In this document: positions 1 to 9,942 of the stretch, one piece after another
How the letters are laid out: the number at the start of each line of letters is the position of its first letter
Numbering within the stretch: the stretch's first letter is position 1
Source of the DNA: Mariniradius saccharolyticus AK6
GTDB taxonomy: Bacteria; Bacteroidota; Bacteroidia; Cytophagales; Cyclobacteriaceae
Direction of reading: 5' to 3'
DNA length: 64,000 nucleotides
Assembly: GCF_000330725.2 (NCBI RefSeq)
Contig: NZ_AMZY02000019.1
Coordinates: forward strand, 62,001-126,000
Translations under genes and position numbers: made by a program
The notes under the pieces: model-generated
Told to the model about the DNA's origin: nothing
The model's database searches: none
The model's input: only the letters and a program-made list of their open reading frames with translations

Positions 1-1484
<1,484 letters not shown>

Positions 1485-1504
1485 CTATTTCGTCGCTTAT
1501 CTTT

Positions 1505-1535
1505 CAAAATTAGAATTTGTCCAGGCAAACACAAA
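1505..1535 (-). promoter_or_regulatory. Bacteroidota-type promoter for ligA
   Basis: Reading the minus strand, TTTG (1535-1532) is followed after 19 bases by TAATTTTG (1512-1505). This matches the Bacteroidota sigma-A pattern TTTG-N19-TAnnTTTG exactly. It lies 36 bases upstream of the ligA start. Function is inferred from the match alone. Confidence 0.6.
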
Positions 1536-1620
1536 GGAATATTATTCTGTGGGACCTCTTGGAAAGGCCGGGGAACTGAATTCTCACAGATTGGCTATAT
1601 TTGCGCGACTGCAGTAGAAG

Positions 1621-2253
1621 ATGAGCAAAAAAAACAATATCGAACAACGAATCCTGGAAGTTGCCTACCGGTTTTTCATCCAGCATGGCTATAAAAACAC
1701 CACCATGGATGACATTGCCACGGAGTTGGCGATGAGCAAAAAGACGCTTTACAAATACTTCCCAGGCAAACTGGAGCTTTTGGGAGCAGCATTCGATATG
1801 CTCAGAACCAAGCTTGCCATCAAAGTAAGTGCCTTGTTGGAGAATCCCCACATACCCTATACTGCCAAGTTCAAATCCCTTCTCACCACCGTAGCCGCGG
1901 ATATCTCCAGTATCAATCCTAAAATCCTGGACGAATTGCGTGATCATGCCCCGGAAATCTGGACAGAACTGCTGACTTACATTCGTGAGTCCGGCTATCT
2001 GCGTTTTCAGAAGCTCATTCAGGAAGGTATTGCCAAAGGCTTTGTCAAACCCAACATCAATGTTTCTTTCGTGGTATTTATCTATACCTCTGCCATCCAA
2101 AACCTCATCGACCACAAGTTTTTGAGTCAATTCCCAGAAGAAATGCGGGTCGGCTTCAACCTCAGCCCGGCCGAAATCTACGACCAAGCGATCCAAGTCA
2201 TCTACACCGGAATTCTTACCGATGATGCGAGAAAAGAGCTCCTTACGATGTGA
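1621..2253 (+). CDS. TetR/AcrR family transcriptional regulator
   Basis: A 210-residue regulator of TetR size and layout. The N-terminal helix-turn-helix spans about residues 10-55, with the typical TTMDDIATELAMSKKTLYKYF pattern split over the recognition helices. The remaining helical part is a ligand or dimer domain with no recognisable ligand signature. It is divergent from ligA and lies directly upstream of metG, so it probably acts on a distant target or on itself; no efflux or lipid gene is adjacent. A possible minus-7 element TATATTTG (1596-1603) lies 18 bases before the ATG. The target is unknown. Confidence 0.88.
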   Translation: MSKKNNIEQRILEVAYRFFIQHGYKNTTMDDIATELAMSKKTLYKYFPGKLELLGAAFDMLRTKLAIKVSALLENPHIPYTAKFKSLLTTVAADISSINPKILDELRDHAPEIWTELLTYIRESGYLRFQKLIQEGIAKGFVKPNINVSFVVFIYTSAIQNLIDHKFLSQFPEEMRVGFNLSPAEIYDQAIQVIYTGILTDDARKELLTM

Positions 2254-2261
2254 GTGTCTGC

Positions 2262-2294
2262 TTTGAGTCATAGCCAATCTATTCCCTATCTTTG
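2262..2294 (+). promoter_or_regulatory. Bacteroidota-type promoter for metG
   Basis: TTTG at 2262-2265 and TATCTTTG at 2287-2294, spaced by 21 bases, fit the TTTG/TAnnTTTG pattern. The metG ATG is at 2300, so the predicted transcript would have almost no leader. The inference rests on sequence only. Confidence 0.5.
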
Positions 2295-2299
2295 CCCCC

Positions 2300-4360
2300 A
2301 TGAATCCCAAGAATTTTAAGAGATATACTGTTACTGCTGCCTTGCCTTATGCTAATGGGCCGCTTCACATTGGCCATTTGGCGGGATGCTATATTCCTTC
2401 CGATATCTATGTCCGCTACCTGAGATCCCGCGAACGGGATGTGGCCTACGTGTGTGGGTCGGACGAACATGGTGTTGCCATTACCATCAAAGCCAGAAAG
2501 GAGGGAATCAGCCCTCAGGAAGTGGTCGATAGGTACCATGAAATGATGAAAAGGAGCTTTGCCGAATTCGGTATCAGCTTTGACCATTATTCAAGAACAT
2601 CCGCCAAAATCCATCATGAGACTGCGTCCGGTTTTTTCGAAGACTTGTACCAAAAAGGTGAGTTTCTCGAGCAGACCACCCAGCAGTACTATGACGAAGA
2701 GGCGGGACAGTTTCTAGCCGACCGCTATATCGAAGGCACCTGTCCGAAATGTGGGCATGAACACGCCTATGGTGATCAATGTGAAAAATGCGGGTCTTCC
2801 CTCAGCCCGACCGATTTGATCAATCCCAAATCAAAGCTTTCGGGAAGTACCCCCGTCTTGAAGGATACCAAGCATTGGTTTTTGGATCTGGCGCGGTATA
2901 CCGATTTTCTCAAGAACTGGATTTTGGTGGACCACGAAAAAGATTGGAAAACCAACGTCCTCGGCCAATGCCGCTCCTGGCTTGAGGCGGGCGAAGGCTT
3001 GCAGGCCAGGTCGATGACCCGTGATATGGATTGGGGAATCCCCGTGCCGGTTGAAGGAGCCGAAGGCAAAGTTCTATACGTGTGGTTCGATGCGCCGATA
3101 GGCTACATTTCGTCCACCAAGGAATGGGCAGCCGAAAAGGGGATCGATTGGGAACCGTATTGGAAAGATGAGGGTACCAAGCTGGTGCATTTCATCGGCA
3201 AGGACAATATCGTGTTCCATTGCATCATTTTCCCGGCGATCCTCAAGACCCACGGCGGCTATGTTCTACCTGACAACGTACCTGCAAATGAATTTCTGAA
3301 CCTGGAAGGGGACAAGATTTCAACCTCCAGAAGCTGGGCCGTGTGGCTGCATGAATATTTGGAGGCATTTCCAGGAAAACAAGATGTCCTCCGGTATGTG
3401 TTGACTGCAAATGCGCCCGAGACCAAGGACAATGATTTCACATGGAAGGACTACCAATTGCGCAACAACTCCGAACTGGTCGCCATCTTCGGCAATTTTG
3501 TCAATCGTGCGGTGGTACTTACCCATAAGTTTTACAATGGATTGGTTCCCGCTTTGGGTGATTTGAGCGATATCGATCGGGATGCATTGGCAGCTTTGCT
3601 GGAGTTTCCCGAAAAAATCGCTGCTTCTATCGAGCGGTACCGCTTCCGTGAGGCATTGTCGTATGTGATGGATTTTGCCCGTACAGGCAACAAATACCTG
3701 GCAGATACGGAGCCCTGGAAAAGCATCAAGGACAATCCTGAAAGAACCGCCACGGTTTTGAATATTGCTTTGAATATTGCTGCAAACCTCGCGATCGTTG
3801 CGGAACCTTTTCTGCCACATACGGCTGCGAAAATGTACAAGATGTTTGGACTGAGCGGCTTGAACTGGGGAGATGCAGGCAAGCATGGTCTTTTGAAAAC
3901 AGGGAAAACAATACAGCCGGCGGAGTTGCTTTTTGACAAAGTCGAAGATGAAACCGTTGCCGCCCAAGTCAACAAATTGATGGAAACCAAGAAACAAAAC
4001 GAAATGGCTGTCGCCCCGGTGACGCCGATGAAGGACATCATCACTTACGATGATTTTGCCAAACTCGATATGCGCGTGGTCAAGGTACTTGCGGCCGAAC
4101 CAATGCCCAAGTCCAAGAAACTCCTCAAACTCAGCGTCGACACGGGCCTGGGAACACGCACCGTGCTAAGCGGCGTCGCGGAGCATTTCAAGCCCGAGGA
4201 CCTTATCGGGAAGCAGGTTGTGATGCTGATCAACCTCGCTCCGCGGAAGATCATGGGAATTGATTCGGAGGGCATGATCCTGATGGCGGAGGACAAAGAC
4301 GGAAGCCTCAGGCTACTGCTACCGGGTAGCGAGACAGCCAACGGATCGACGATATCCTAA
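2300..4360 (+). CDS. metG: Methionine--tRNA ligase MetG with C-terminal tRNA-binding domain
   Basis: Charges tRNA-Met with methionine in the cytoplasm. The class I signature HIGH is present (PLHIGH, His23 to His26). The zinc-binding insert has two CxxC pairs (Cys148/151 and Cys161/164). The KMSKS loop appears as KISTS (Lys339). The anticodon-binding helical domain follows. From about residue 577 there is an EMAP-II/Trbp111-type OB-fold tRNA-binding domain ([12 protein letters not shown]), the fused long form of MetG seen in many bacteria. At 686 residues it is full length. A strong hairpin terminator follows immediately, so it is probably transcribed alone. Confidence 0.97.
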   Translation: MNPKNFKRYTVTAALPYANGPLHIGHLAGCYIPSDIYVRYLRSRERDVAYVCGSDEHGVAITIKARKEGISPQEVVDRYHEMMKRSFAEFGISFDHYSRTSAKIHHETASGFFEDLYQKGEFLEQTTQQYYDEEAGQFLADRYIEGTCPKCGHEHAYGDQCEKCGSSLSPTDLINPKSKLSGSTPVLKDTKHWFLDLARYTDFLKNWILVDHEKDWKTNVLGQCRSWLEAGEGLQARSMTRDMDWGIPVPVEGAEGKVLYVWFDAPIGYISSTKEWAAEKGIDWEPYWKDEGTKLVHFIGKDNIVFHCIIFPAILKTHGGYVLPDNVPANEFLNLEGDKISTSRSWAVWLHEYLEAFPGKQDVLRYVLTANAPETKDNDFTWKDYQLRNNSELVAIFGNFVNRAVVLTHKFYNGLVPALGDLSDIDRDALAALLEFPEKIAASIERYRFREALSYVMDFARTGNKYLADTEPWKSIKDNPERTATVLNIALNIAANLAIVAEPFLPHTAAKMYKMFGLSGLNWGDAGKHGLLKTGKTIQPAELLFDKVEDETVAAQVNKLMETKKQNEMAVAPVTPMKDIITYDDFAKLDMRVVKVLAAEPMPKSKKLLKLSVDTGLGTRTVLSGVAEHFKPEDLIGKQVVMLINLAPRKIMGIDSEGMILMAEDKDGSLRLLLPGSETANGSTIS

Positions 4361-4370
4361 AAAGACCAAA

Positions 4371-4394
4371 ACCACCCGAGCGGGTGGTTTTTTT
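4371..4394 (+). terminator. Intrinsic terminator after metG
   Basis: ACCACCCG (4371-4378) and CGGGTGGT (4381-4388) form a GC-rich hairpin followed by a run of T. It begins 11 bases after the metG stop codon. Confidence 0.88.
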
Positions 4395-4428
4395 GTTTGA
4401 GATTGATTTCATTTGAACGCCAGGACTT

Positions 4429-5352
4429 TCAGCGCATATAAGGAAACTCCATGGGTTTCTTTTTGAATGCATTTCTGAGGAAAAGGTAACTTAGACCAAT
4501 TGAAGCCATGTTGTAAGTATCTATTCTTTCATAGTCTATCTTAAAAGCCAGATGGTCCCTCACCAGAAAACCCTGCAAAAAGACATTGTACGTGAAATAA
4601 TCCCCCCAATAGCCGATCATTAATCCGTAATGGAATCCATGTCGGTAATTTGCGTCCTGCCATCCAAGGCCTAGTCCGTAATTGGATTCACCTGCAAGTC
4701 GTTGAAAGCCAGTCATCACTACCAAAAGGCCTGGAAAACCATTCTTTGAAGGATCAAAGGTCAAATTCAGGTTAGCCTCTGTAAACTCAAAATCATTCTC
4801 GACGTAATGAAATTTTCTCGTCTCAATTGATGCAACTTGGAAAAAACGAAACAGGTAAGTCCAGCCTAGTTTTACCCCATATCCATAATCTTGATTGAAG
4901 TCGGTATTCCCTGTTAATTTTATTAGCAATCGATCATCGAAGTCTTCAAAATGATAAAGCGGGAATTCATCAAATCCATTACCAAGTGAAAACCCAAAGA
5001 CATTGTTGGCAAGATCATAGGAAGTTCCAACGCTGAGTCTTTTTGAATACCAGTCATACCATCCAAGGTACACGTTCAAAGTTGTGTCTTTGGTAACAAT
5101 AACATGCTCGGATTTTAGTCCCAGAGCATGAAATAAAACAACCGCGGAATCCTTCTTGAGCAAAAAATCAAAGTATCCTTCTATGTCGGTTGTATCCCGG
5201 TTCCCCACGTTCCATTCCTGAATGATTACCCCCGGCAGGAACTCATTGTCTTCTTTTACAAACACCCGCCCCTTGACCCTGATTTGGGAGTAAGATGCGT
5301 GACAGATCAGCACAGTCAGGAATAGTAAAAAAATAACGGTTTTGCTTGGCAT
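4429..5352 (-). CDS. Secreted protein with carboxypeptidase-regulatory-like domain and beta-barrel-like C-terminus
   Basis: A 307-residue protein with a clear Sec signal peptide (about residues 1-22, ending CHASYSQ). Residues 25-95 resemble the CarboxypepD_reg-like beta-sandwich found at the front of many Bacteroidota outer-membrane proteins (KGRVFVKEDNEFLPGVIIQE, then DTTDIEGYFDF). The rest is rich in alternating aromatic and glycine strands (GLGLGWQDANYRHGFHYG) and looks like a small outer-membrane barrel. The exact role is unknown. It is convergent with metG and stands alone; no operon partner is seen. A porin-like or structural surface role is only a guess. Confidence 0.7.
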   Translation of the reverse strand: MPSKTVIFLLFLTVLICHASYSQIRVKGRVFVKEDNEFLPGVIIQEWNVGNRDTTDIEGYFDFLLKKDSAVVLFHALGLKSEHVIVTKDTTLNVYLGWYDWYSKRLSVGTSYDLANNVFGFSLGNGFDEFPLYHFEDFDDRLLIKLTGNTDFNQDYGYGVKLGWTYLFRFFQVASIETRKFHYVENDFEFTEANLNLTFDPSKNGFPGLLVVMTGFQRLAGESNYGLGLGWQDANYRHGFHYGLMIGYWGDYFTYNVFLQGFLVRDHLAFKIDYERIDTYNMASIGLSYLFLRNAFKKKPMEFPYMR

Positions 5353-5630
5353 AGAGGCTGTTGACCTTTAATGGAATTTGATTAAAGTTAGTTGTTTGAT
5401 TCGAATTTGAAAAAATGAGAAGGTTGCCTTTAGATCTAAATTTGTTTAAATGTTTAGGACTGTGTGTATGTGTGCGATAGCCAGTCGCTTCGTGTGGTTT
5501 CTTTCTGGCTGTAACAACCTAAATTCGAATTCACTTCTTTATCAACCTGTCAATGAATATCGATTTATTTTGCCAATAATTTAGAATAATAAATTTCTTA
5601 TTGAGGAATAGGCAAAATATGGAATTGATT
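5353..5630. other. AT-rich intergenic region without a gene
   Basis: Divergent spacer between the barrel-like protein and the ATP-grasp operon (344 bases in total up to 5696). It is AT-rich and has no convincing reading frame or RNA fold that I could recognise. Its right end holds the promoter listed separately at 5631-5661. Confidence 0.5.
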
Positions 5631-5661
5631 TTTGTTTGCTTTTCAAAAACAGCTATATTCA
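5631..5661 (+). promoter_or_regulatory. Putative promoter of the ATP-grasp/Anbu operon
   Basis: TTTG (5631-5634), a 19-base spacer, then TATATTCA (5654-5661), which is close to TAnnTTTG. It lies 35 bases before the ATG at 5697. The minus-7 element is imperfect. Confidence 0.5.
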
Positions 5662-5696
5662 AATCGTTCCTTTTCAAAATCATTTTCGGATCGTAG

Positions 5697-7127
5697 ATGG
5701 ATACCAAAAATTACCACGTCGGAGATAATTTCGATGAGATGTTTACAAAAGAAGGTCAGGTGAGACCCCATTATGCGGATTTTCTCAAACTTTTGGGGAA
5801 AACAAGTGCAAAACGGATGTCACACCTACAGCACTCCGCCAACAAGACCCAAGTGGCCATGGGGATGACTTTCAATGTCTACCATGACAACCAAGGGATC
5901 GAGAAAATCCTGCATTTGGATATCGTCCCTAGGATAATTCCCAATGCCGAATGGAAGAAGCTGGAGGCCGGTCTCAAACAACGCATCTATGCCTTGAACC
6001 TGTTTATCCAGGATATCTACAATGATCAGAAAGCACTGAAGGATAAGATTGTCCCGGTAGACTTGGTCTTGGGATCCAAGGATTTTCTGAAGCCCTGTAT
6101 TGGCATGACGCCCCCAAAGGGCATTTGGTGCCATATCACAGGCACCGATTTGGTCAGGAACAATGATGGGAACTATTATATCCTGGAGGATAACCTCCGC
6201 TGTCCCTCGGGCGTGTCCTACATGCTTGAAAGCCGCGAGATCATCAAACGTGCCTATCCCGACCTGTTCAACCAGCTTGGTGTAATGCCGGTCTCCGATT
6301 ATCCGGTCAAGCTGCTCAAGATGCTTCAGTACATTTCCAATAAGGAGAAGCCCGTAGTTGGCGTATTGACTCCGGGAATCTACAATTCGGCCTATTTTGA
6401 GCATTCTTATTTGGCCTTGCAAATGGGCGTAGAGTTGGTTTCGGGCGTGGACCTGTTGGTGAAGGACAAGAAAGTCTATATGCAGACCACCAAAGGTCTC
6501 GAGCAAATCGATGTGTTGTACCGTAGGATCGACGATACATTCCTGGATCCTTTGACCTTTAACCCTATTTCGATGCTGGGTGTACCTGGGATTTTTCAAG
6601 CCTACAAAGCTGGAAACATCGCGATCGCCAATGCGCCGGGGACTGGCGTGGCGGATGACAAGGCCGTATATGCCTACGTGCCCAGGCTTATCAAATACTA
6701 TTTGGGAGAGGACCCGATTCTGGAAAATGTACCCACTTACCTCTGTCGGGAAGAAAAGGACCGGCAATATGTACTGGATCACATTGAAGATTTGGTGGTA
6801 AAGGAAACCAATGCCGCAGGTGGTTACGGAATGTTGATCGGTCCGAAATCCACCAAAGAGGAACATGCCAAATTCCGCAACCTGATCAAATCCAATCCTA
6901 CGAATTACATTGCCCAGCCGACGCTTTCGCTTTCGACCGTGCCCACTTTGACCGAAAATGAAGGGTTACAAGGGAGACACGTGGACCTTAGACCTTATAT
7001 TCTGTATGGAGAAGATATTGAGGTAATTCCGGGCGCACTGACGAGAGTGGCTTTAAAAAAAGGCTCCCTCGTCGTGAATAGCTCACAGGGTGGAGGCAGC
7101 AAAGATACTTGGGTACTTTATGGATAA
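5697..7127 (+). CDS. Circularly permuted type 2 ATP-grasp protein
   Basis: A 476-residue member of the circularly permuted ATP-grasp family (former DUF404/DUF407). The diagnostic stretches are present: GIWCHITGTDLVRNNDG, VLTPGIYNSAYFEHSYLA and VLYRRIDDTFLDPLTF. Such proteins are predicted to form peptide or amide bonds using ATP. The established genomic partners, alpha-E, Anbu protease and transglutaminase, follow on the same strand, so this is the first gene of that operon. The substrate is unknown for the family. Unusually, the next gene is separated by a 182-base spacer almost wholly made of 7-bp repeat arrays rather than being tightly packed. Confidence 0.92.
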   Translation: MDTKNYHVGDNFDEMFTKEGQVRPHYADFLKLLGKTSAKRMSHLQHSANKTQVAMGMTFNVYHDNQGIEKILHLDIVPRIIPNAEWKKLEAGLKQRIYALNLFIQDIYNDQKALKDKIVPVDLVLGSKDFLKPCIGMTPPKGIWCHITGTDLVRNNDGNYYILEDNLRCPSGVSYMLESREIIKRAYPDLFNQLGVMPVSDYPVKLLKMLQYISNKEKPVVGVLTPGIYNSAYFEHSYLALQMGVELVSGVDLLVKDKKVYMQTTKGLEQIDVLYRRIDDTFLDPLTFNPISMLGVPGIFQAYKAGNIAIANAPGTGVADDKAVYAYVPRLIKYYLGEDPILENVPTYLCREEKDRQYVLDHIEDLVVKETNAAGGYGMLIGPKSTKEEHAKFRNLIKSNPTNYIAQPTLSLSTVPTLTENEGLQGRHVDLRPYILYGEDIEVIPGALTRVALKKGSLVVNSSQGGGSKDTWVLYG

Positions 7128-7134
7128 AAAGGTG

Positions 7135-7294
7135 GTACCAAGTACCAAGTACGATGTACCAAGCTTTTCGACCCAAAATGATCCAATTTAAGTTTTAAGA
7201 TTTTACCATTTTACGAATAACTCAATAACCAATAACCCATAAATCAACTCCAACTACCATGGTCTATCGACTATGGACTATTGACTAATGACCA
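7135..7294 (+). repeat. Composite array of degenerate 7-bp repeats
   Basis: Three word families sit side by side. GTACCAA occurs about four times in tandem (7135-7162, one copy GTACGAT). An AATAACC/CAATAAC-type run spans about 7216-7258. A TGGACTA-type run (TGGTCTA, TCGACTA, TGGACTA, TTGACTA) spans 7260-7287. The period is exactly 7 in each, with substitutions and no length change. The array fills the gap between the ATP-grasp and alpha-E genes. The TGGACTA and CAATAAC families recur near 25.4 and 26.0 kb. Confidence 0.8.
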
Positions 7295-7309
7295 CTTTAA
7301 TCAACACAT

Positions 7310-8290
7310 ATGCTGAGTAGGGTAGCGAATTCGATGTATTGGCTGGGCCGATACCTGGAGCGGGCGGAGAATTACGCTCGATTTATTGATGTCAATTTCA
7401 ATTTGATGTTGGACCTCCCGCCTGATTTGAAAGCCCAATGGGAACCTTTGATCTATATCACCGGCGACGAGCATTTGTACAAGCAGAAGTACACCGGATT
7501 TGATCGTAAGGATGTGGTGCACTTTTTGGCATTTGACAAGGACAATCCCAATTCTATTCTTTCCTCGATCTCCTTTGCAAGGGAAAATGCCAGAGTGATA
7601 CGCGAAAATCTCACCAAGGAAACCTGGGAAAACCTGAACGAGCTATATCATTTTGTGCAGAGAAGGTCCGAAAAGAAGGATTGGATCAAGGATGACCCTA
7701 GGGCGTTTTTCGAAAGTGTGAAAAACCAAGTCCTTTTGCTCTATGGACTGGCGGAAAGTACCGTCGCGAGAACGGAAGGTTGGTACTTCAGGCAGCTTGG
7801 GATGAACTTGGAGCGTGCCGACAAGACCAGCCGGATCGTGGACGTCAAATACCATATCTTACTTCCGGCGCCTACTTTGGTGGGGACGCCTTTGGATTTT
7901 TTGCATTGGACGGCCCTGCTGAAGTCTGTCACGGCCTTCAACACGTACCGGAGACTGTATGGAAACATCGAACCGGCCAAGGTCGTGGAGTTTCTTCTGT
8001 TGAACAAATACTTTCCGAGGTCCGCCTTCTATTGCATCCGTGAAGCGGAATCTTGCCTTCACAAGATATCCGGATCCTCAGACAGTGGCTACCAGAATAC
8101 AGCGGAGAAAGCTGTTGGGGAATTGCGTTCGAGACTTGAGTTTACTGATGTGGAAGAAATCATCCAAGTAGGCCTGCATGAGTACATTGACAAGCTACAG
8201 GTCAAAATAAATCAGATATCAGACAAGGTCAACACCAACTTCTTCCAAATTAAGGATAACTTTATCACCCAAAATTCACTTCAAGAATGA
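7310..8290 (+). CDS. Alpha-E domain-containing protein (DUF403)
   Basis: A 326-residue, largely helical protein whose N-terminus (MLSRVANSMYWLGRYLERAE) is the signature of the alpha-E family. Members occur almost always beside circularly permuted ATP-grasp and transglutaminase genes and are thought to be part of a peptide-modifying or peptide-forming system. The biochemical role is unproven. Its stop codon overlaps the next start (ATGA at 8287-8290), so translation is coupled to the Anbu gene. Confidence 0.92.
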   Translation: MLSRVANSMYWLGRYLERAENYARFIDVNFNLMLDLPPDLKAQWEPLIYITGDEHLYKQKYTGFDRKDVVHFLAFDKDNPNSILSSISFARENARVIRENLTKETWENLNELYHFVQRRSEKKDWIKDDPRAFFESVKNQVLLLYGLAESTVARTEGWYFRQLGMNLERADKTSRIVDVKYHILLPAPTLVGTPLDFLHWTALLKSVTAFNTYRRLYGNIEPAKVVEFLLLNKYFPRSAFYCIREAESCLHKISGSSDSGYQNTAEKAVGELRSRLEFTDVEEIIQVGLHEYIDKLQVKINQISDKVNTNFFQIKDNFITQNSLQE

Positions 8291-9027
8291 CGTTTTGTAT
8301 AGGAATAAAAACCAATGCTGGTCTTGTTGGACTTTCAGATACCCGGATTACTTCGGGTACTGAAACCACCACGTCCAAGAAAGTCTTTACCGTAAATCGG
8401 GAAAAACACTCCTTTTTCATCATGACTTCTGGTCTGAGATCTGTAAGGGACAAAGCGATCACTTACTTCACCGAGGTAATCGAAGAACAGGACCACAATT
8501 TCAACAAACTGTACAAGGCCGTCAATGAATTCGGAAACCAGGTCAAGAGAGTCGCCAAGGAAGACAAGGAGTATTTGGAAGAGGCAGGTTTTTCATTTAA
8601 TCTGTTTTCCATCATCGGTGGTCAACTGGAGGACGATAAGGAAACAAAACTCTATCTGCTTTATCCCCAAGGCAATTGGATTGAAATCAGAAAAGGAACA
8701 CCTTTTGTCATTATCGGCAATTCCGGTGCGGGTAACCCCGTGATGCGCAGATCCATGAGTTTTGAAGACTCTCTGGATTATGCCTTGAAATGTGCTTTTT
8801 TGGCTTTTGACGCGACGCGGATTTCAGCTAATGACGTAGATTATCCGATAGACACGGTCGTTTTGGAAAATGACAACTACCACATTGTCGAGAAGCGATT
8901 TGAACAAAAGCAGCTTGAACATATCTCAGCTTTTTGGAACAATAGGCTTAAAGAAGCTATCAGGGAACTTCCGACGGAGATTTTGGAGGAAGCGTTTCAT
9001 GATTTGCCATTCCTCACCAAGTCATGA
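8287..9027 (+). CDS. Anbu-type proteasome-like peptidase
   Basis: A 246-residue Ntn-hydrolase of the Anbu (ancestral beta subunit) family. The sequence begins Met-Thr-Phe-Cys; removal of Met would expose Thr2 as the N-terminal nucleophile, as in proteasome beta subunits and HslV. Asp18 and Arg20 (GLSDTRIT) and Lys31/Lys32 fall close to the conserved Asp17/Lys33 positions. Anbu proteins form ring or helical oligomers without a known ATPase partner. It overlaps both neighbours by four bases, which strongly supports one co-translated unit with alpha-E and transglutaminase. Substrates are unknown. Confidence 0.9.
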   Translation: MTFCIGIKTNAGLVGLSDTRITSGTETTTSKKVFTVNREKHSFFIMTSGLRSVRDKAITYFTEVIEEQDHNFNKLYKAVNEFGNQVKRVAKEDKEYLEEAGFSFNLFSIIGGQLEDDKETKLYLLYPQGNWIEIRKGTPFVIIGNSGAGNPVMRRSMSFEDSLDYALKCAFLAFDATRISANDVDYPIDTVVLENDNYHIVEKRFEQKQLEHISAFWNNRLKEAIRELPTEILEEAFHDLPFLTKS

Positions 9028-9863
9028 AGCTGCGGATTGAGCACCTGACCCAGTATAAGTATGAGCAGAAAGTAAAGCTCAACCTGCACGAAGTGTACAT
9101 GATTCCCCTGCAGCGGTTTTATTTCAAGGTATTGCAGTCAGAAATAGAAGTAAGTCCCACTCCATCGGGATGGTACGAGCGGGTCAATTTTGAGAATAAC
9201 CCCTACTATCAAACCTGGTTTGTAGACGAGACCAACGAATTGGAGATTCGCGCGTCATTTGAAATCCAACTTTTGGATTTCAATCCCTTTGGATTTATCA
9301 TTCATCCCGACGCGGAATACCCTTTTTCCAAATATTCCTATCCACAGCACCTCGAGCAGGCTATTTCGATTTACAAGATTCCCCATGGTTTTTCCCAATT
9401 GGAGCAATATGCGCTCTCGGTGATGGAGAACTCGGGTTCAATGGTGGAATTTTTGGTGAATTTGGTCGCATCGGTCCATGCCAATTGGAACCACGTACAC
9501 CGCAAGGATCCGGGTATTTTGCCGGTCATGATGACATTTGACCGCAGGGAAGGCTCATGCAGGGACCTTTCATTCATGCTAATGTCCATGCTTCGTGAGT
9601 TGGGCTTGGCTTGCAGGTTCGTCAGTGGATATGCCTTCAATCCTGAATTGGTGGATGGACATGAGCTGCATGCTTGGGTGGAGGTTTTTTTACCCGGAGC
9701 ATCTTGGATTGGATTGGATCCCAGTTTGGGGCTTTTCACCGACAATCAATACATCCCCCTTGCAGCAAGTTATAACCCAAAATACGCATCACCGATCATC
9801 GGCACTTATGGTGGTAACTCCAAGTCCCACCTGCACGCTGAGGTTGATATAAAAGTGTTCTGA
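9024..9863 (+). CDS. Transglutaminase-like cysteine protease family protein
   Basis: A 279-residue protein with the bacterial transglutaminase N-terminal region followed by a transglutaminase-like core. The catalytic triad is visible: Cys179 (EGSCRDLSFM), His216 (DGHELHAWVE) and Asp232 (WIGLDPSLG). No signal peptide, so it is cytoplasmic, unlike secreted enzymes with this fold. It could hydrolyse or transfer amide bonds on the product of the ATP-grasp protein. Last gene of the ATP-grasp/alpha-E/Anbu operon; its ATG overlaps the Anbu stop. Confidence 0.92.
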   Translation: MKLRIEHLTQYKYEQKVKLNLHEVYMIPLQRFYFKVLQSEIEVSPTPSGWYERVNFENNPYYQTWFVDETNELEIRASFEIQLLDFNPFGFIIHPDAEYPFSKYSYPQHLEQAISIYKIPHGFSQLEQYALSVMENSGSMVEFLVNLVASVHANWNHVHRKDPGILPVMMTFDRREGSCRDLSFMLMSMLRELGLACRFVSGYAFNPELVDGHELHAWVEVFLPGASWIGLDPSLGLFTDNQYIPLAASYNPKYASPIIGTYGGNSKSHLHAEVDIKVF

Positions 9864-9942
9864 GTTTTGCTTAGCCTGATAACCTTTTCGGAGTTGAACA
9901 ATTTTTTGCCAAAAGGTGTATAAGGGAGGAAAGCTAAACCAC

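Noticed and set aside
2279-4341. Several long minus-strand frames inside metG
   Set aside because: They are antisense shadows of a fully supported metG gene.
5826-6866. 346-codon minus-strand frame inside the ATP-grasp gene
   Set aside because: Antisense to a gene with strong family signatures.
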